Below, piece after piece: positions 10,718 to 22,667 of a stretch of 64,000 nt of DNA (its first letter is position 1; each line of letters opens with the position of its first letter). Origin of the DNA: Salvia splendens (Eukaryota; Streptophyta; Magnoliopsida; Lamiales; Lamiaceae). The notes beneath the pieces were generated by a model. The model worked only from the letters and a program-made list of their open reading frames with translations. It was not told the origin of the DNA and did no database searches. The stretch spans positions 7,962,062 through 8,026,061 of the forward strand of contig NC_056051.1 of the NCBI RefSeq assembly GCF_004379255.2, in the 5' to 3' direction. The position numbers and the translations under genes are program-made.

Positions 10718-12960
10718 ATGGGTGGTTATCGTCCTCCCTTCGGTGACTACGTCGAAGTCCCTTCTCTTTCTAGAACCGTCGTTTTAGTCGGGAAAATGGG
10801 AAATGGCAAAAGCGCCACGGCCAACCGTCTCATTGGCCGCCAGGTGTTCGACTCAATGCCTAGCTCAGGCGCAGTCACTTCCAGCTGTAAGCTGGAGACC
10901 ACCGACTTAGGCGACAGTCGAATTCTCAACGTTGTCGATACCTCAGGTTTGGGCATCCATTAATTTCATTTTTCACCTCAAAGATCAAATTTTTACTGCT
11001 CGAATTCGTCAGGCTTGTTCGATTCTTCTGTTGAACCTAAAGTCATGGCAAATGAGATTGCTCAGTGCATCAAATTAGCCAAGGACGGAATCCACGCTGT
11101 TCCTATTGTTGAGAAACCGTTTTTCTGAAGAAGAGGCGTTGGCATTTGAGACCCTATGCAAAATCTTTGGTGGAAAGATTTCTGATACATGATTATTGTA
11201 TTCACAAATGGTGATATCCTGCGAAGCACAAATCTCACTCTTGATGCTTTCTTGGCTCGTAATTGCCCTAAGCAGTTAATGGTGATTATTAATGATTTCG
11301 GCTGTTTTGTGTTCTTTTTTTTGTGATGTACTATGTTTGTTGATGCTAAATTTTGTTGTTTCTTGATGCAGAAAACTATAGCAATGTGTGGGAATAGGGT
11401 TGCTTTATTTGATAATGTGAGTGGAGATGAAGATAAGATTTTTGCCCACAGGGAGGAGCTTCTCTCACTTGTGGAGGATGTAGTTGAAGAGAACGGTGGG
11501 AAGCCGTATTCGAATGAACTATTCGATGAATTGACTGTGAGTTAATTTGCTAATCCTTATACTTCTGATTTCCATATCAAACCATATTCATACATTTATG
11601 AAAATTGTGAGAACTTTGCCCTAAACTTAGTATCCAACTACGGTACGGTATACCGCACCGAGAATGTCATAACGCATACCGTACCGCAAATTGCGGTAAT
11701 TTCCGATACCATTACCATACCGTCTATGCGGTATACCATACCGTATTGCGGTATACCGTGCTTTTACGTTATACCAAAATAAGGTATGGTGTACCGAGTA
11801 CGGTATACCAAAATAAGGTACGGCATACCGTTATACTTGTGTTTCATACAAAAAAGATTCTATTATAGACAAATATTTAAAATAAAATTTCACCTATTTA
11901 AATAATGTCCAAAAGATCAAATCTATACAATGGACTTGATTTGCATCTCTACGTGAGTGTGTTTAGGGTTGGGGGCGGCTGAACTAAAATATGAAAGTAG
12001 GGTTAGTGATTTTAACATATTAACTATTTTTTATATAAATTTTAAATACAACATATATATTGAATTTTTGGCAAACATCGTAAATGCGGTATACTGCGGT
12101 ATAGGAAAATCTATACCTTTACCGTACCGAAATCTATCGCTAATGTATCGTACCGTACCGCAACTTGCGGTATGCCGCAAATTCGGTATTTCCGGTATTT
12201 TTTCGGTACGATAAGTGCTGTATTTCGCTATATTTAGCTAGCCCTATATCCAACAGCATTATATATTGATCTCTTTGATTAACTGGATCTTAGTTTTTGT
12301 GCTTAGTTATGTTGTTATTCAAACAGAAACCTTATGATTGCGAGATTACTGTATAAAACCTTTGATGCTACTGCACTGAATACACGATCTTTGCTGAACC
12401 ATGCTCTATGTAAACATCAATTGTTGCACGCACCACGAAACTATGCTAAATCTCGAATAAATATTGTGATTCTATAAATGCAATTGATGTTATTGGTTGT
12501 ATGTGGTGTCGGTTTTTATGTTTGTAGAAGGGAGGAATTGACACAATTGAACAAGCTACAGAATTCGGATTTGCAATTAAATCTCTTTCTGTGTATGAAG
12601 AGAAGTTTGAGCGGCTCATCCAGATGGTAATATTGGATTTCATTGAATGAAGTTAATTTTTGTTGAATACAAAGGAATAAGTACTCTAGGTAAAGCTGTT
12701 TTTTTTGTGTTTGTGAATATCTATGATTGTTGTTTTGTTATAAGGTTGAGACGCGTCTAAGAGAGTGCATTTTGAGGCTTGAGAAGCAGCTGGCTGAGGA
12801 GAGAGCTCTTCGGGCAGAGAAGAAGGGGCTCGCAGCACAAACTAGAGCACGTGATGAGATGTTCGATCTGAGAGAGCGCCTTGGCAGAGCTGAGGCATTC
12901 AGCAGTGAGCTCCAAAACAAGATCAATGGGAAGCAGGGAGGGTTTTGTGTTGTCATGTGA
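10718..12960 (+). pseudogene. AIG1/IAN-type (GIMAP-like) GTPase, copy 1, two frameshifts in exon 2
   Basis: Exons: 10718-10946, 11013-11281, 11372-11536, 12528-12626 and 12745-12960. Exon 1 encodes the P-loop GKMGNGKSATAN, and the exon 1/2 junction the G3 motif DTSGLFDS. Plant AIG1 proteins are avirulence-induced, GIMAP-related GTPases, often membrane associated. Compared with copy 3, exon 2 has lost 8 bp after GIHAV (near 11100) and 1 bp after KISD (near 11190). The shifts cancel overall, but the middle frame meets TGA near 11127, so the protein would stop early. Exons 3-5 are open, ending in a Glu/Arg-rich coiled coil (ETRLRECILRLEKQLAEERA) and the C-terminus CVVM, a possible CaaX prenylation box. 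A hAT-like MITE sits in intron 3. The damage looks young; a sequencing error is possible but would have to occur twice. Confidence 0.8.
11639..12246. mobile_element. hAT-like MITE rich in CGGTATACCG palindromes
   Basis: A 608-bp insert is flanked by perfect 8-bp direct repeats TATCCAAC (11631-11638, 12247-12254), the hAT-type duplication length. The right end reads GCTAGCCCTA, as in many plant hAT elements, but the left end TACGGTACGG matches it poorly. Both outer thirds are packed with CGGTATACCG and GGTACGGTA words in both orientations, a subterminal-repeat layout. It lies in intron 3 of AIG1 copy 1. Confidence 0.7.
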
Positions 12961-14326
12961 TGAAGAAAGCTTTTACTAGTGAAACTGCTGGGAATGATTA
13001 GAGTGTGCTTTTGTGTTAGGTCAAGCTTCGCAAACCTAGAGAATCCGCTAGATCACAAGGTCTAGGAACTCAGAGGATCTTCGAAGTCTCGGTCGTCGGA
13101 CACACTAACTCCGCGTTCAAAACCCTCAACCCGCTATATTATGAATTAGTACAGGGAAGCAGAGATCGATCCCACGAAGATGGATGCGTAAGAAGGCCTT
13201 TAAGAGACTCTGGAAGAGAGATTGGCTGCTGCCACGCAATTTTGGGTTGAGAAATTATAACTAGGCTGGGGAATGAAAACTGACATTAGACCTAGGAAAT
13301 TGAAAACATCATATAAACATGGAACATCATCTTAACTTTAATACCTCAAACAAACTTCCTCGACCTAGTAAACGATTTCCTAATCTAACGAAACAAAGAA
13401 CAAACATGCAGTGGGGACCATTTCCAGAAACGGTAAAGTACGAACGAAAAGCTCCAACTAACTAACTCTGCATTTAACAAACCACAATCTGTATTTCGTT
13501 ATCTGATTCAAACACGAACATGGAGAAAACAGAGTAATAATCCAGATTCAAACAGAATATACAAATTCGGACGTCGAAAACTGACGATTAATCGGAAACC
13601 AACAGATCTACTTCTACTAGACGAAGTAAACATAACACCGAAATGAAACATCAAATTCATGCACAATCAACCAACTCAGCTTCAGCTCCACACATCGAAC
13701 AATTAATCCACTCCGGATCTAAGCAATCCGAACCAAACTGCAACCAAAAACAACTCCATTAACTCCGCTACAACAGATCCACTCCGATCAACGACAATCT
13801 AACCATGATTCAACTTCGATTCAACAGATCAAGTGCGAAAAGCATCCATTCAAGTAAATAACCACAAACTCAGAATCAAACATAATCAAAACTTGAAATC
13901 AACATCAGCATGACAGAAAATAGAACTTGCATAGATAGCTAAACGAGTTTCGACGGTTAACAAAAGCCGAGCTTCAATTCGCGAAGACTCGGTGGAATTT
14001 CCAGTAGAAAACTTAAAATGAAAGCAGTAAATAGTTTCTTCGCCCTTCGTAAGGACGGTGGTACACAACAGCTAACCGAAAATGAAACCCGAACCCCTCT
14101 TCAATTCCGAAAACCCCAAGTGTGTAAAAGTGTGTGTGAGTGAGCCTAGAGCCGAAAAAGAAAAAAAGTAAAGTCTTCTGTAAAAATCCCCTCCTCTTCT
14201 AATTGCATGCTCTCTCTTATATAGATACGGAGGTGATCTTCTAGAAGCCATCGCATGAAATCTCTGTTCTGCCCTTCAGCATAGCGATCTCCTCCGCCTG
14301 GCTATTTTTACTTCATAATGCTCACT
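12961..14326. other. Anonymous non-coding block, possible retrotransposon remnant
   Basis: The 3' flank of AIG1 copy 1 changes near 13020 into a purine- and ACA-rich tract without long reading frames. It contains GGAAGCAGAGATCGATCCCACGA (trimmed: AGATCGATCCCACGA near 13165), a phrase I associate with repetitive plant sequence, and ends with a CT/TATATAGATA-rich stretch near 14200-14230. The structure would fit a fragment of an LTR or leader on the minus strand, but no terminal repeats, primer site or domains can be shown. Confidence 0.3.
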
Positions 14327-14329
14327 TTA

Positions 14330-15036
14330 GAGCATCCACAACGGTGGCGTTCGTCGCCACGGCGGTCCGCGCCGCTGGCACGGACGCCACTCGCCGCCGC
14401 TGCTCGATGCATCGAGCAGCGCCGTGCCAGCGAGCAGCTGACGTGGCGCGCCCTCATTCGTCAACGGCATAGCCGTTGTGTTTAAATTTTTTTTTAAAAA
14501 ATCGGTTTTTAATTAAAAAAACCGATAAAAAATAAAATAAAATTTCACTTCCCAAAAAAATTATATCCGTTTATAACCGTTTTTTCCTACATTTTAATTT
14601 TTTTTTTTAATTTTTTTACCCAAAAAATACACACTTTCATCTATAAATACCCCCAATTTCAAACGCACGAGACCATGATATTGGGTCTCCAAAAACAATT
14701 GGGGTTGGTGCCGCCGGATGCGTAGTCTTCCTCGGGTAATATTAGCCAATAATTGTGTAATTTTTAATTTTTAGGATTTTAATTATGTAATTTTTAATTT
14801 TTAAGATTTTAATTATGTCTTTTTTATTTTATTTGTAATTTGTAATATTTATTGTGGTTTTTTAATGAATTTTAGTATTATGGAAATATTTTTGTGTAAT
14901 TGAATTTTAAATTAATTGTGCTCGTCCTTGCGGAAGAGCACAGCTGTGGGTGTTGTGCTCTTGCCAGAGAGCAGGCAGAAAAAGTGGGGTCGGGCCCACA
15001 ATCGTGCCGCTGGCAAGAGCACAGTTGTGGATGCTC
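14330..15036. mobile_element. PIF/Harbinger MITE (707 bp)
   Basis: Left terminus GAGCATCCACAACGGTGGC, right terminus the inverse of GAGCATCCACAACTGTGCTC, flanked by TTA at 14327-14329 and 15037-15039. A TATAAATACCCCC promoter-like motif (about 14642) and a short relic survive inside, but no transposase or Myb domain. The right end holds a second, partial copy of its own terminus (AGAGCACAGCTGTGGGTG near 14935). Confidence 0.85.
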
Positions 15037-15039
15037 TTA

Positions 15040-15596
15040 TTGCCAAATTTCCTTCACCAGGCAATTGTCTTCCTTTCTTCCTTGGCCTGGCGATATCTTC
15101 CACACACCTGGCTTAAAAAATGTGTTAGACCCCGTAAATTGTTGAATTTAATCTCTTAACCGATGCATGAAATTAGCCTTATCAACTAGTCATCATTTTT
15201 AGCAGAAATACACCACTAATCATTTTATGTATGGTTTTTTTTATGAATGTTATTGTTGCAACTCCTTGTTCTTTTGGATGTGTTTTGTTGAGAACTGAAA
15301 CTGGTGGTTTTTTTTATTAATTATGATTATTGTTACATTAGTGTTATTGATGATATTGATTTTATAATACCACATTTTTTCATAATTATATACTTATAAG
15401 ACTGGACGGATTTTGAAGGAAAGTAAACATGCAGTAGTACTAAGGAATAATTTATTTACGTTAGATTAGACTTTAATGATGATCAAACTTTTAGATGAAA
15501 AATTGTTTATTGCATATGCATTCACCATTTTGAATCAAAGGAGACGACGGAAAGGTTATACCAGAAAAGTAGATCGCCTCGGAAAGGCCACTCTTA
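15040..15596. other. AT-rich spacer between Harbinger elements
   Basis: No gene, RNA or repeat structure could be recognised; it contains TTATTGATGATATTG-like AT-rich runs only. Confidence 0.45.
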
Positions 15597-15599
15597 TTA

Positions 15600-17681
15600 G
15601 AGCATCAGCAGTGGCGGACATCAACGCGGAATTCCCACCGGCGTGCGGGAATTCCGTGGCGGACGTCCGCCAATGTGCGTGGCATACATGGATACGGAAT
15701 TCCGTCGAGGAATTCGCAGTTCCGCGGCGTTCTGCGGAATTCCGTGCGGACGTCCGCCATTGCGTTGACTCGGACGGACGTCCGCGCGGAATTCCCGTAT
15801 ATTGCATTAAATGGTTTTTTTTCGGTTCCTATATATACATCCCGTTGAACTTCATTTCATTCGCACCACTTGTATTAACGAGTATCTCTCTCTAAAACTA
15901 CCTTTCTTTCGAAGAACAATGGAGCACCACGATAGCGATTCCCCTGCCTCGAGCGAGTCACCGGCGCCGCATTTTCCCATCGGCGGGAGTACGCCGATGT
16001 CCACTGCGATGTCTCAAATGCCGGGGATGATGCCCCAATCTCAAATGCCACCTGGTATGATGCCCCAGTACTCCAACATGTACCCGCAGTGGTATGGGAT
16101 GATGCCTCAGATGCCCGAGGCGAGTACCGGAATGATGCCCCAGATGCAGGAGATGATGCCCCAGATGCTGGGAATGATGCCCCAGATGTCAGGGATGATG
16201 ATGCCCTGGATGATGCAGGGATCGTCTGTCGCTGCGCGGGGAGGGGGGGAGTAGGGAGGGGGTCGCCCAATCGCCGGTGGACGACGTCTATCGGCCCTAT
16301 ATGGACCTACTGTCGACGGACAACCCGACGAGTTCTCCTCTCGAGACTCAATTCACTGGCAATGACACGTTCTCGCTCGAGGAGTTAGGGCTTTCTCCGA
16401 TCCGGGTTTCTCCCACCGTCGCATCACCGACGACAGTGAGGAGGGGGAGGACCAGGCGAGGGAGGGGCAGGGGACGGGGCGTTCCGGTGTACGGTGGTGA
16501 GGTGGGGGCCGCTGAGGTGGGGGAGGGATCCAGCGAGAACTGGAAGACCGTCTGGATCATGGACGAGTGCGTCGCGCTGGCGAAGGCGTGGATCAGTGTA
16601 GTGGAGGATCCATATGTCAGGGCGAACCAGCACATCGACCGGATGTCGTGGCGCATTAGCCAAAGCTACCTCCAGTTCAAAACGCCAGGGGGAAGCCTCA
16701 CAACGCAGAGCAATGCCGGAAACAGTGGGATCGGTTGAAGAGGCAGCTCAGTCGATTTGCCGCCATTTACACAAACAACCTCCGCTCGGCAACCAGCGGC
16801 ATGTCTGCCGAGGAAGTGAAGCAGCTAGCTCATCAGCAGTTCCCTGACGCTGACAATGGCTTCGGGGAATTCAAGTATTGGCCGGTGTATCTTGTGGTGC
16901 AGTCTTCGCCCAAGTTCACTGCGGGTGTTGAATCTGGCTGGCCGAAGCGGACAAAGATCAGCGCCACCGGAGAGTACAGTAGTAGTGTTGGTTCCGTGGA
17001 ACTCCCCCCTCCCGAGTCAGAGTTCCCCACACCCATATCGTCGTCCAGCCGCCGTCTCCCGGTTGGGCAAAAGTCCGCGGCGCGGATGGGGAGGGGAAGC
17101 ACCAGCGGATCCGCCGATGCCCAATCGGCAACACCCGCCCAAAATGATCCTTAGAACCCCAAGAACCCTTCAATCGCCCGCATCGAGGCACATGAAACCA
17201 TGTTATGTGCAATGGTTGAATGGCGCCAATCGACCGGCCCCCATTACAAGCGGTCGCTTAAACCCATCATCAACAGTATGCGGCGCGATTTGGGGTTCGG
17301 AGACATGTCGGACGGTGACGGCAAGGGGGTGGCGGCGGCGGGGAATTCGATGAGTGAGAAGCCGGTTTTTATTTTAATAATGTAATTTTTTTAGTAATTA
17401 TGTATTTTGATTATAATGAAGTATGTTTTTTTAAAATAAAGTGGTTGCATTTTCTCCGTATTCTTGTCGACTATTTAATTCTGTAAATTTCTTACTTCCG
17501 TAAATTATTTAATTCCGGAAATTTTTTAATATGTGAATTTGTGATTTTTTTTAATGTGGGAATTCCGTCACAGTGCAGTGGGAAGTCCGTATGACGTGGC
17601 AGCGCAGTGGGAAGTCCGTATGACGTGGCAGGAGGTGTTTTTGGGAATTCCGCGGGAAATTTCGCCCCACTGCTGATGCTC
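15600..17681 (+). mobile_element. PIF/Harbinger element carrying only the Myb-like gene (first of three joined elements)
   Basis: Termini GAGCATCAGCAGTGGCGG and the inverse of GAGCATCAGCAGTGGGGCG give a good inverted repeat; TTA flanks at 15597-15599 and 17682-17684. A CTATATATACAT TATA-like box (about 15826) precedes the reading frame. No DDE transposase is present. GAATTCCG words recur in both GC-rich ends. Its right TTA is also the left TTA of the next element. Confidence 0.92.
15919..17154 (+). pseudogene. Harbinger Myb-like DNA-binding protein, broken
   Basis: The N-terminal part starts at MEHHDSDSP (15919) and has an unusual run of MMPQM-type repeats (16010-16220). A frameshift in a G-rich run near 16240-16255 moves the frame to SPVDDVYRPYMDLL. 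This continues through a Ser/Gly/Arg-rich linker to the trihelix/Myb-like domain (MDECVALAKAWISV, DPYVRANQ, SYLQFK) and stops at 16736-16738. The next frame resumes LSRFAAIYTNNLRSATSGMSA and FKYWPVYLVVQSSPKF, which is the second half of the domain, then a Ser-rich tail to 17154. Such proteins help Harbinger transposases find terminal repeats and enter the nucleus. Confidence 0.82.
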
Positions 17682-17684
17682 TTA

Positions 17685-19530
17685 GAGCACCTACAATGGG
17701 ACGCCCGATGGCACGCCCGATGCGTGCCATCGTCCTCGGGCGCGCCCGATGTCTCCATTGTGGGTGGCCGGACGATGGTACGCCCTACGCCCACGCCCTA
17801 AGTTTCGGGCGCGGAAGAAGCGCGATTTATAGGCCATCGTCCGCGCCATCGGGCACCATTGTGGGCTTCGCGGACGATAGGCACGGACGATGACATGCGT
17901 TTTTTATTTTTTTCCCGAATCTTGTCTATTTAAACCTCGTTTCTCATTCACTTGTTCATACGAACATCTCACCTCTCTAAGTTCTCTCATCTCTCACATT
18001 TCTAGCTCTGTTACATACCAAAATAAACCATGACGACGACACCACTAGTTCCTCGGAGGAAGGTAGTCCGACCGGGGATGCCTTAGATGCAGCCGTTGAA
18101 GAGGCCATGGCGGAATGCTTAGCCGAACTGCAGCGCGAGGATGCGGCGGAGCGGATCCACAGGCCTATTCGACGTCGGACGGTTGTCCGATGCGACCCCG
18201 CCGCAGCTCACCAACGTCTGGTTGCAGACTATTTTGCCGAGCAACCGCGGTGGGGCCCGACTGTTTTCCGCCGCCGGTTTAGAATTCCGCATTACCTTTT
18301 TCTCGGCATTGTCCGGACTTTGGAGTCACGTGATGAATACATGGCGTATCGGGGAGGATGGCGTCAGCAGACCCGGCCTTACACCGTTGCAAAAGTGCAC
18401 GGCTGCACTTCGTCAGTTGGCCTATGGAACCACGGCGGACATTTTCGACGAGTACCTCCACGTCGGGGAGACAACAGGCCGGGAGTGCCTGAAGAGATTT
18501 TGTAGGGGAATTGTGGAGGCCTACGGGAACACATATTTGCGCAGGTCGACTGCTGTTGATTGCCAGGGCCTGATGAAGATGCACGAGACGATGCACGGCT
18601 TTCCTAGGATGCTATGGAGCATCGACTGTACGCACTAGGAGTGGAAGAATTGTCCGAAGGCATGGAGAGGCCAATTCACTAGTGGATACAAGGGCAGCCA
18701 CCCGACGATGATCCTCGAAACCGTCGCTGACTATCGGCTCTGGATCTGGCATGCTTACTTCAGTGCTGCCGGGTCGAATAACGACATCAATGTTCTCAAC
18801 TCATCCACCCTCTTCACCGAGCAATGCAATGGCAACGGCCCGGCCATCGAGTTCACTGCCAATAGGCGCCAATACCACATGGGGTACTACTTGACCGATG
18901 GCATATACCCACGGTGGCCTGTTTTTGTGAAAACGATCAGCTGCCCAATTGGTGAGAAGATGGTTTTATTTGTGCACAAGCAGGAGGCGTCGCGGAAGAA
19001 TATCGAGCGGACATTTGGTGTGCTCCAAGCACAGTGGGCAATAGTGAAAGGATCGGCTCGTGTCTGGTTCAAGGAAGTCATCGCCGATGTTATGTATGCG
19101 TGCATAATCATGCACAACATGATAGTCGAGCATGAAGGTGGGAGCATCACCGACTGGAACGATGATGAAGGTGCATCTAGCTCGTCCGGCACGGCGACCG
19201 CGCCCACCGCTAGAGGAATACCGACGGGTTCTATCTACACAGACCTCAATGCGCAACCAACTAGACTATGCTCATCTCATGAATGACATGATTGAAGAAG
19301 TGTGGGCCCGTAACCATCGTCGCTGAGTTTGTGTTTTTTTTTAATTCGTATTGTAATGTATTAATTTTTATAAATGAAATTAAGTTTTTTCCCAATTTTT
19401 GTAGTTATTTAAATATTTAAATAAAAGAAAATGCATAGGGCGCCCCATTGCAGGTGGGAGGGTAGGAGGATAAAAATGATGACGTGACAGTGCATAGGGC
19501 GCGCCTAAGGGCGCCCCATTGCTAATGCTC
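17685..19530 (+). mobile_element. PIF/Harbinger element carrying only the transposase gene (second of three joined elements)
   Basis: Termini GAGCACCTACAATGGGACGC and the inverse of GAGCATTAGCAATGGGGCGC, flanked by TTA at 17682-17684 and 19531-19533. It encodes a nearly complete DDE transposase and no Myb-like protein. It abuts another Harbinger element on each side, with one TTA at each joint. Confidence 0.93.
18107..19286 (+). pseudogene. Harbinger DDE transposase, nearly intact
   Basis: Coding probably starts just upstream, near 18030, where the leader is damaged. The visible protein runs MAECLAELQRED, RRRFRIPHYLFLGIVRTLES, then needs one frameshift near 18340-18370 to reach LTPLQKCTAALRQLAYGTTADIFDEYL. 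The first catalytic Asp lies in MLWSIDCTH, followed at once by a TAG (18637-18639) where Trp is normal (SIDCTH-W-EW). The remainder is open: NDINVLNSS with the second Asp, [15 protein letters not shown], and IERTFGVLQAQW with the catalytic Glu. All three acidic residues are preserved, so only a stop and a frameshift separate it from an active form, making it the best-kept Harbinger transposase here. Confidence 0.88.
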
Positions 19531-19533
19531 TTA

Positions 19534-21471
19534 GAGCATCCACTATAGGCAAAAGGGGGCGGACGCCCCGGAGGGGGCGGTCTATAGTGGCCGGGACGTC
19601 CGCCCAGGGGCGGACGAATCAGAGTGGGGCGGACGAGGTAGCGGCATTTAGGGGGCGAGGATGGGGCGGTGGGGGATAGGCGCGCCGGTCTATAGTGGGG
19701 CGGCGGTCGGCGCGCCTTAGCCCCCTCGAATTTTTTTTTTTCGAAAATTTCTCCTATAAATACCACTCCTCCACCATCCATTTTTACCATTTTCACACAC
19801 TCTCCCTCCATTCACTATCTACACTTTCACTCTCTAAAAATGCACGGTGGAGACGATGAATTACCCGGTTTACACGAATCGGGATATGGCGGCAATCCAT
19901 TCCAGCCATCGGTATATGGCGGCTCTCCGTCCCAGTCATGGAGTTGGAATCAATCTCCCCCACCGTGGGCATCGAGTCCAACTCCTCCACCATCTCAGCC
20001 GTGGAGGTCTTCGAGTCCAACGCCCCAACCTTTGCCGAGGAATCTGAGCCGCTCGGCATTTGGAGATTACAGACCCAACCTCGACGCCCTTCACCATCCG
20101 CGTCCGAAGACCCCTTTCCAATCCAGCAGCTCTCTTTTCACGCAGGCAGATCAAGACGCACTGGATACGATGTTCAATCTACTTATTTCCGGCGTACCGG
20201 ATACGCCCGTTGCGACAAGAGGCGGGGGGTCCGGTGGCGGTGGCCGATCGGGCAGCGGCGTCGGGTCCGCGACTGGCGGAGCTTCAGCGGCTCACTTCCA
20301 GCCGGACGGCAAAAGGCCACGCACTACACCAAGGAGGAGTCTGTTGCTGTGGCGAGGGCGTGGGATGCCGCCACATCCGACCCCGCAGTGGGCACCGATC
20401 AGAACGAGTTGAGCTTTTGGAAGCGCGTCGTTGCGGCGTACAACGAGTTCAAACCGCGCGGTGCCAGATCATGTGACGCGGAACAGCTCCGCAAGAAGTA
20501 GTCTAGGATTCTGCCGCCCACCCGGCGGTTTGCGGGCATATACCAGAACAACCTACTCCATGCGGAGAGTGGCCGAAGCGAGGCTGACTTGAAAACACTT
20601 TCGATGAGCTAATACAACGCGCTGGGCTATCCCAAGTTCACAATGTGGGAGGAGTATCTAGTTCTCAAGGACTGCCCGAAATTCAAGGCCATCTGTGCGC
20701 AAGAGCAGGCTCCGGCGCCGAAGCGGACAAGACACAACATTGCCGGGGACTACAGCAGCGGCAGCGGCTCGCAATCGTTCGACCTGAACGAAGAGCAAGC
20801 CGAAGAGCCTTCCGCTACACACTCTAGGCGCGCCCGCCCTCCGGGACAACGTGCCTCTATCCGACTCGCTAGAGAAGCTGGAGGTTCCTCCCGCCGATCG
20901 TCGGCAGCGTCTGGATCGTGCGCCCCGCAGTCTGGCCTATGCCGCCGTCAAGAGCAACCGAGGTCTTGAGGGATAACGTATATGTGCAGTTGACACACGA
21001 ATTGCATGAAGTCTGCAGTAAATACGAGGCCGCAACCGACCCGTACATCAAGAATATATACTCCGACCTCATACGTCGGCTGCAGCGCCGTCTGCACGTG
21101 GCTGATGAAGGTCCTGGGGCAGCGGCGTCAGCGAGGGAGACGGAGAAGAGGAGGAGGAATCGGACTCTGCCACCGATTAGACGGTGACAGCGTTTTTATT
21201 TGTATTTTTTTTGGATGTTCGTTGTATAATTTGACGATTGTCAATACAACGAATATTTGGTTTCAATTATCTTGTTTTATAATTATTTCAATTCCACTAA
21301 TTTAAAAACGAAATGAAAAAATTAAAATGAAAATTGGTTATAAAATTTGAGGGTTATTGGAAGTGTCCCCCTATAGTGACGGAAACAAAAAATTGGGACT
21401 GTAGATAAAAAATTGGGACTATGGAAAAAAAGGGTGGGGCTATTGGAGAAGGCCGCTTACAGCTGATGCTA
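19534..21471 (+). mobile_element. PIF/Harbinger element carrying only the Myb-like gene (third of three joined elements)
   Basis: Left end GAGCATCCACTATAGGCAAA; the right end is the inverse of AGCATCAGCTGTAAGCGG with its last base changed (A for C at 21471); TTA flanks at 19531-19533 and 21472-21474. TCCTATAAATACCAC (about 19751) is a TATA-type promoter. It uses the CACTATAGG terminus subfamily, also seen in the elements at 42110 and 58222/62495. Confidence 0.88.
19840..20969 (+). pseudogene. Harbinger Myb-like protein with trihelix-type domain, broken
   Basis: Starts MHGGDDELPGLHESGYGG (19840) with a Pro/Ser/Trp-rich N-terminal region and a Gly/Ser linker. A frameshift near 20310-20330 leads to THYTKEESVAVARAWDAATS, FWKRVVAAYNEFKPRG and a TAG (20499-20501) in place of the usual Trp codon before SRILPP. 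The frame then continues RRFAGIYQNNLLHAESGRSE and, after another stop, MWEEYLVLKDCPKFKA with a Ser-rich tail. A short Arg-rich continuation (about 20970-21187) follows in another frame. The order matches the Harbinger ORF1/Myb-like class. Confidence 0.8.
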
Positions 21472-22667
21472 TTATTAATGTAATTTTATCATATGAAGGA
21501 AATCAAACACGAATATCAAACCGACGCTTCATCTGATACAGTGGAGAGAGAGATAGAGAGAGGCAGAATGTGACTCAATATCGATGTTGAAAATTGTTCC
21601 AAATCATCTCCGAATATGGAAGATCACTCGGATAACAAAATCAATATCTCCACTCCACAATATATCCACAGCACCTCTGCATCTCATCCAGAAATCTTAC
21701 TCGGAAAAATGGGCAACGGTAAAAGCGCCACCTCCACTCCACCGTCTTACCCGATGAACGCATTCTCAACGTTATCGTTACCCCCGGTGAGCTCCCCCAA
21801 TCATACTACTTCACACTCGTATCTGTATTTTCAAGATTTTTTTTTTTTTTTTTGCTCCAATTGGGACAGGGTTGTTCGATTCCACCGTCGAATCAAATAC
21901 CATGGCCAAGGAGATTGCACACTGTATCACTCTGGCCAAAGATGGAATCCACGCCGTTCTGCTCATTCTCTCACTGAGAAGCCTCTTTTCTCAAGAGGAG
22001 GCCTCTGCTTTTGAGTGCCTCTGCCAAATATTTGGCCCGAAGAAATTGACATTGGATGATTTCTTGGCAAATAATCAATTGAAGGTACTTAACTCCTTTT
22101 CATTGTATATATGTTTGTTCAGATAAGTATCTATATTGATGTATGCTTGTTTCAGAATACTCGTGTGGGAATCGAACTATTGTGTTTGATAATTGGACAG
22201 AAGATGAAGACAAGATCAGTAGGCAGAGGGAGGAGCTTCTCTCTCTTGTAGAGACTGTTTTAGAGGAAAATGGAGGCATTCCATACACTGATGAACTCTT
22301 TCAGCAAATCTAGGTTGAGTGAAGTGATTTAGAATGGTATTTTTCAGGCATTCCGTCGCTGGACATTTTGTTTTGAAGCCTTGTTGGTCAATAACTGTAC
22401 ATAAGAATACTAAACTGTATATTTATTGCAAAGTGTTAATAAATGATATTAGAAACTGTAAATTTATAAATACGTAGTATTAATTAAGATATTTTCTATG
22501 GTTCGATAATTTTAGAGTAATCCTTTCTTTTAAAATATGTTTGCCTTGCAATTAACAATTACTGTTCCTTTTATTTATGGGTTTTCTATACTTGTAGAGA
22601 GTGAAAATCGCTATGAGTCTTCTTAAATGTCTTGATCAAATAGATTGTTTTTGTTCTTACAGGTTGA

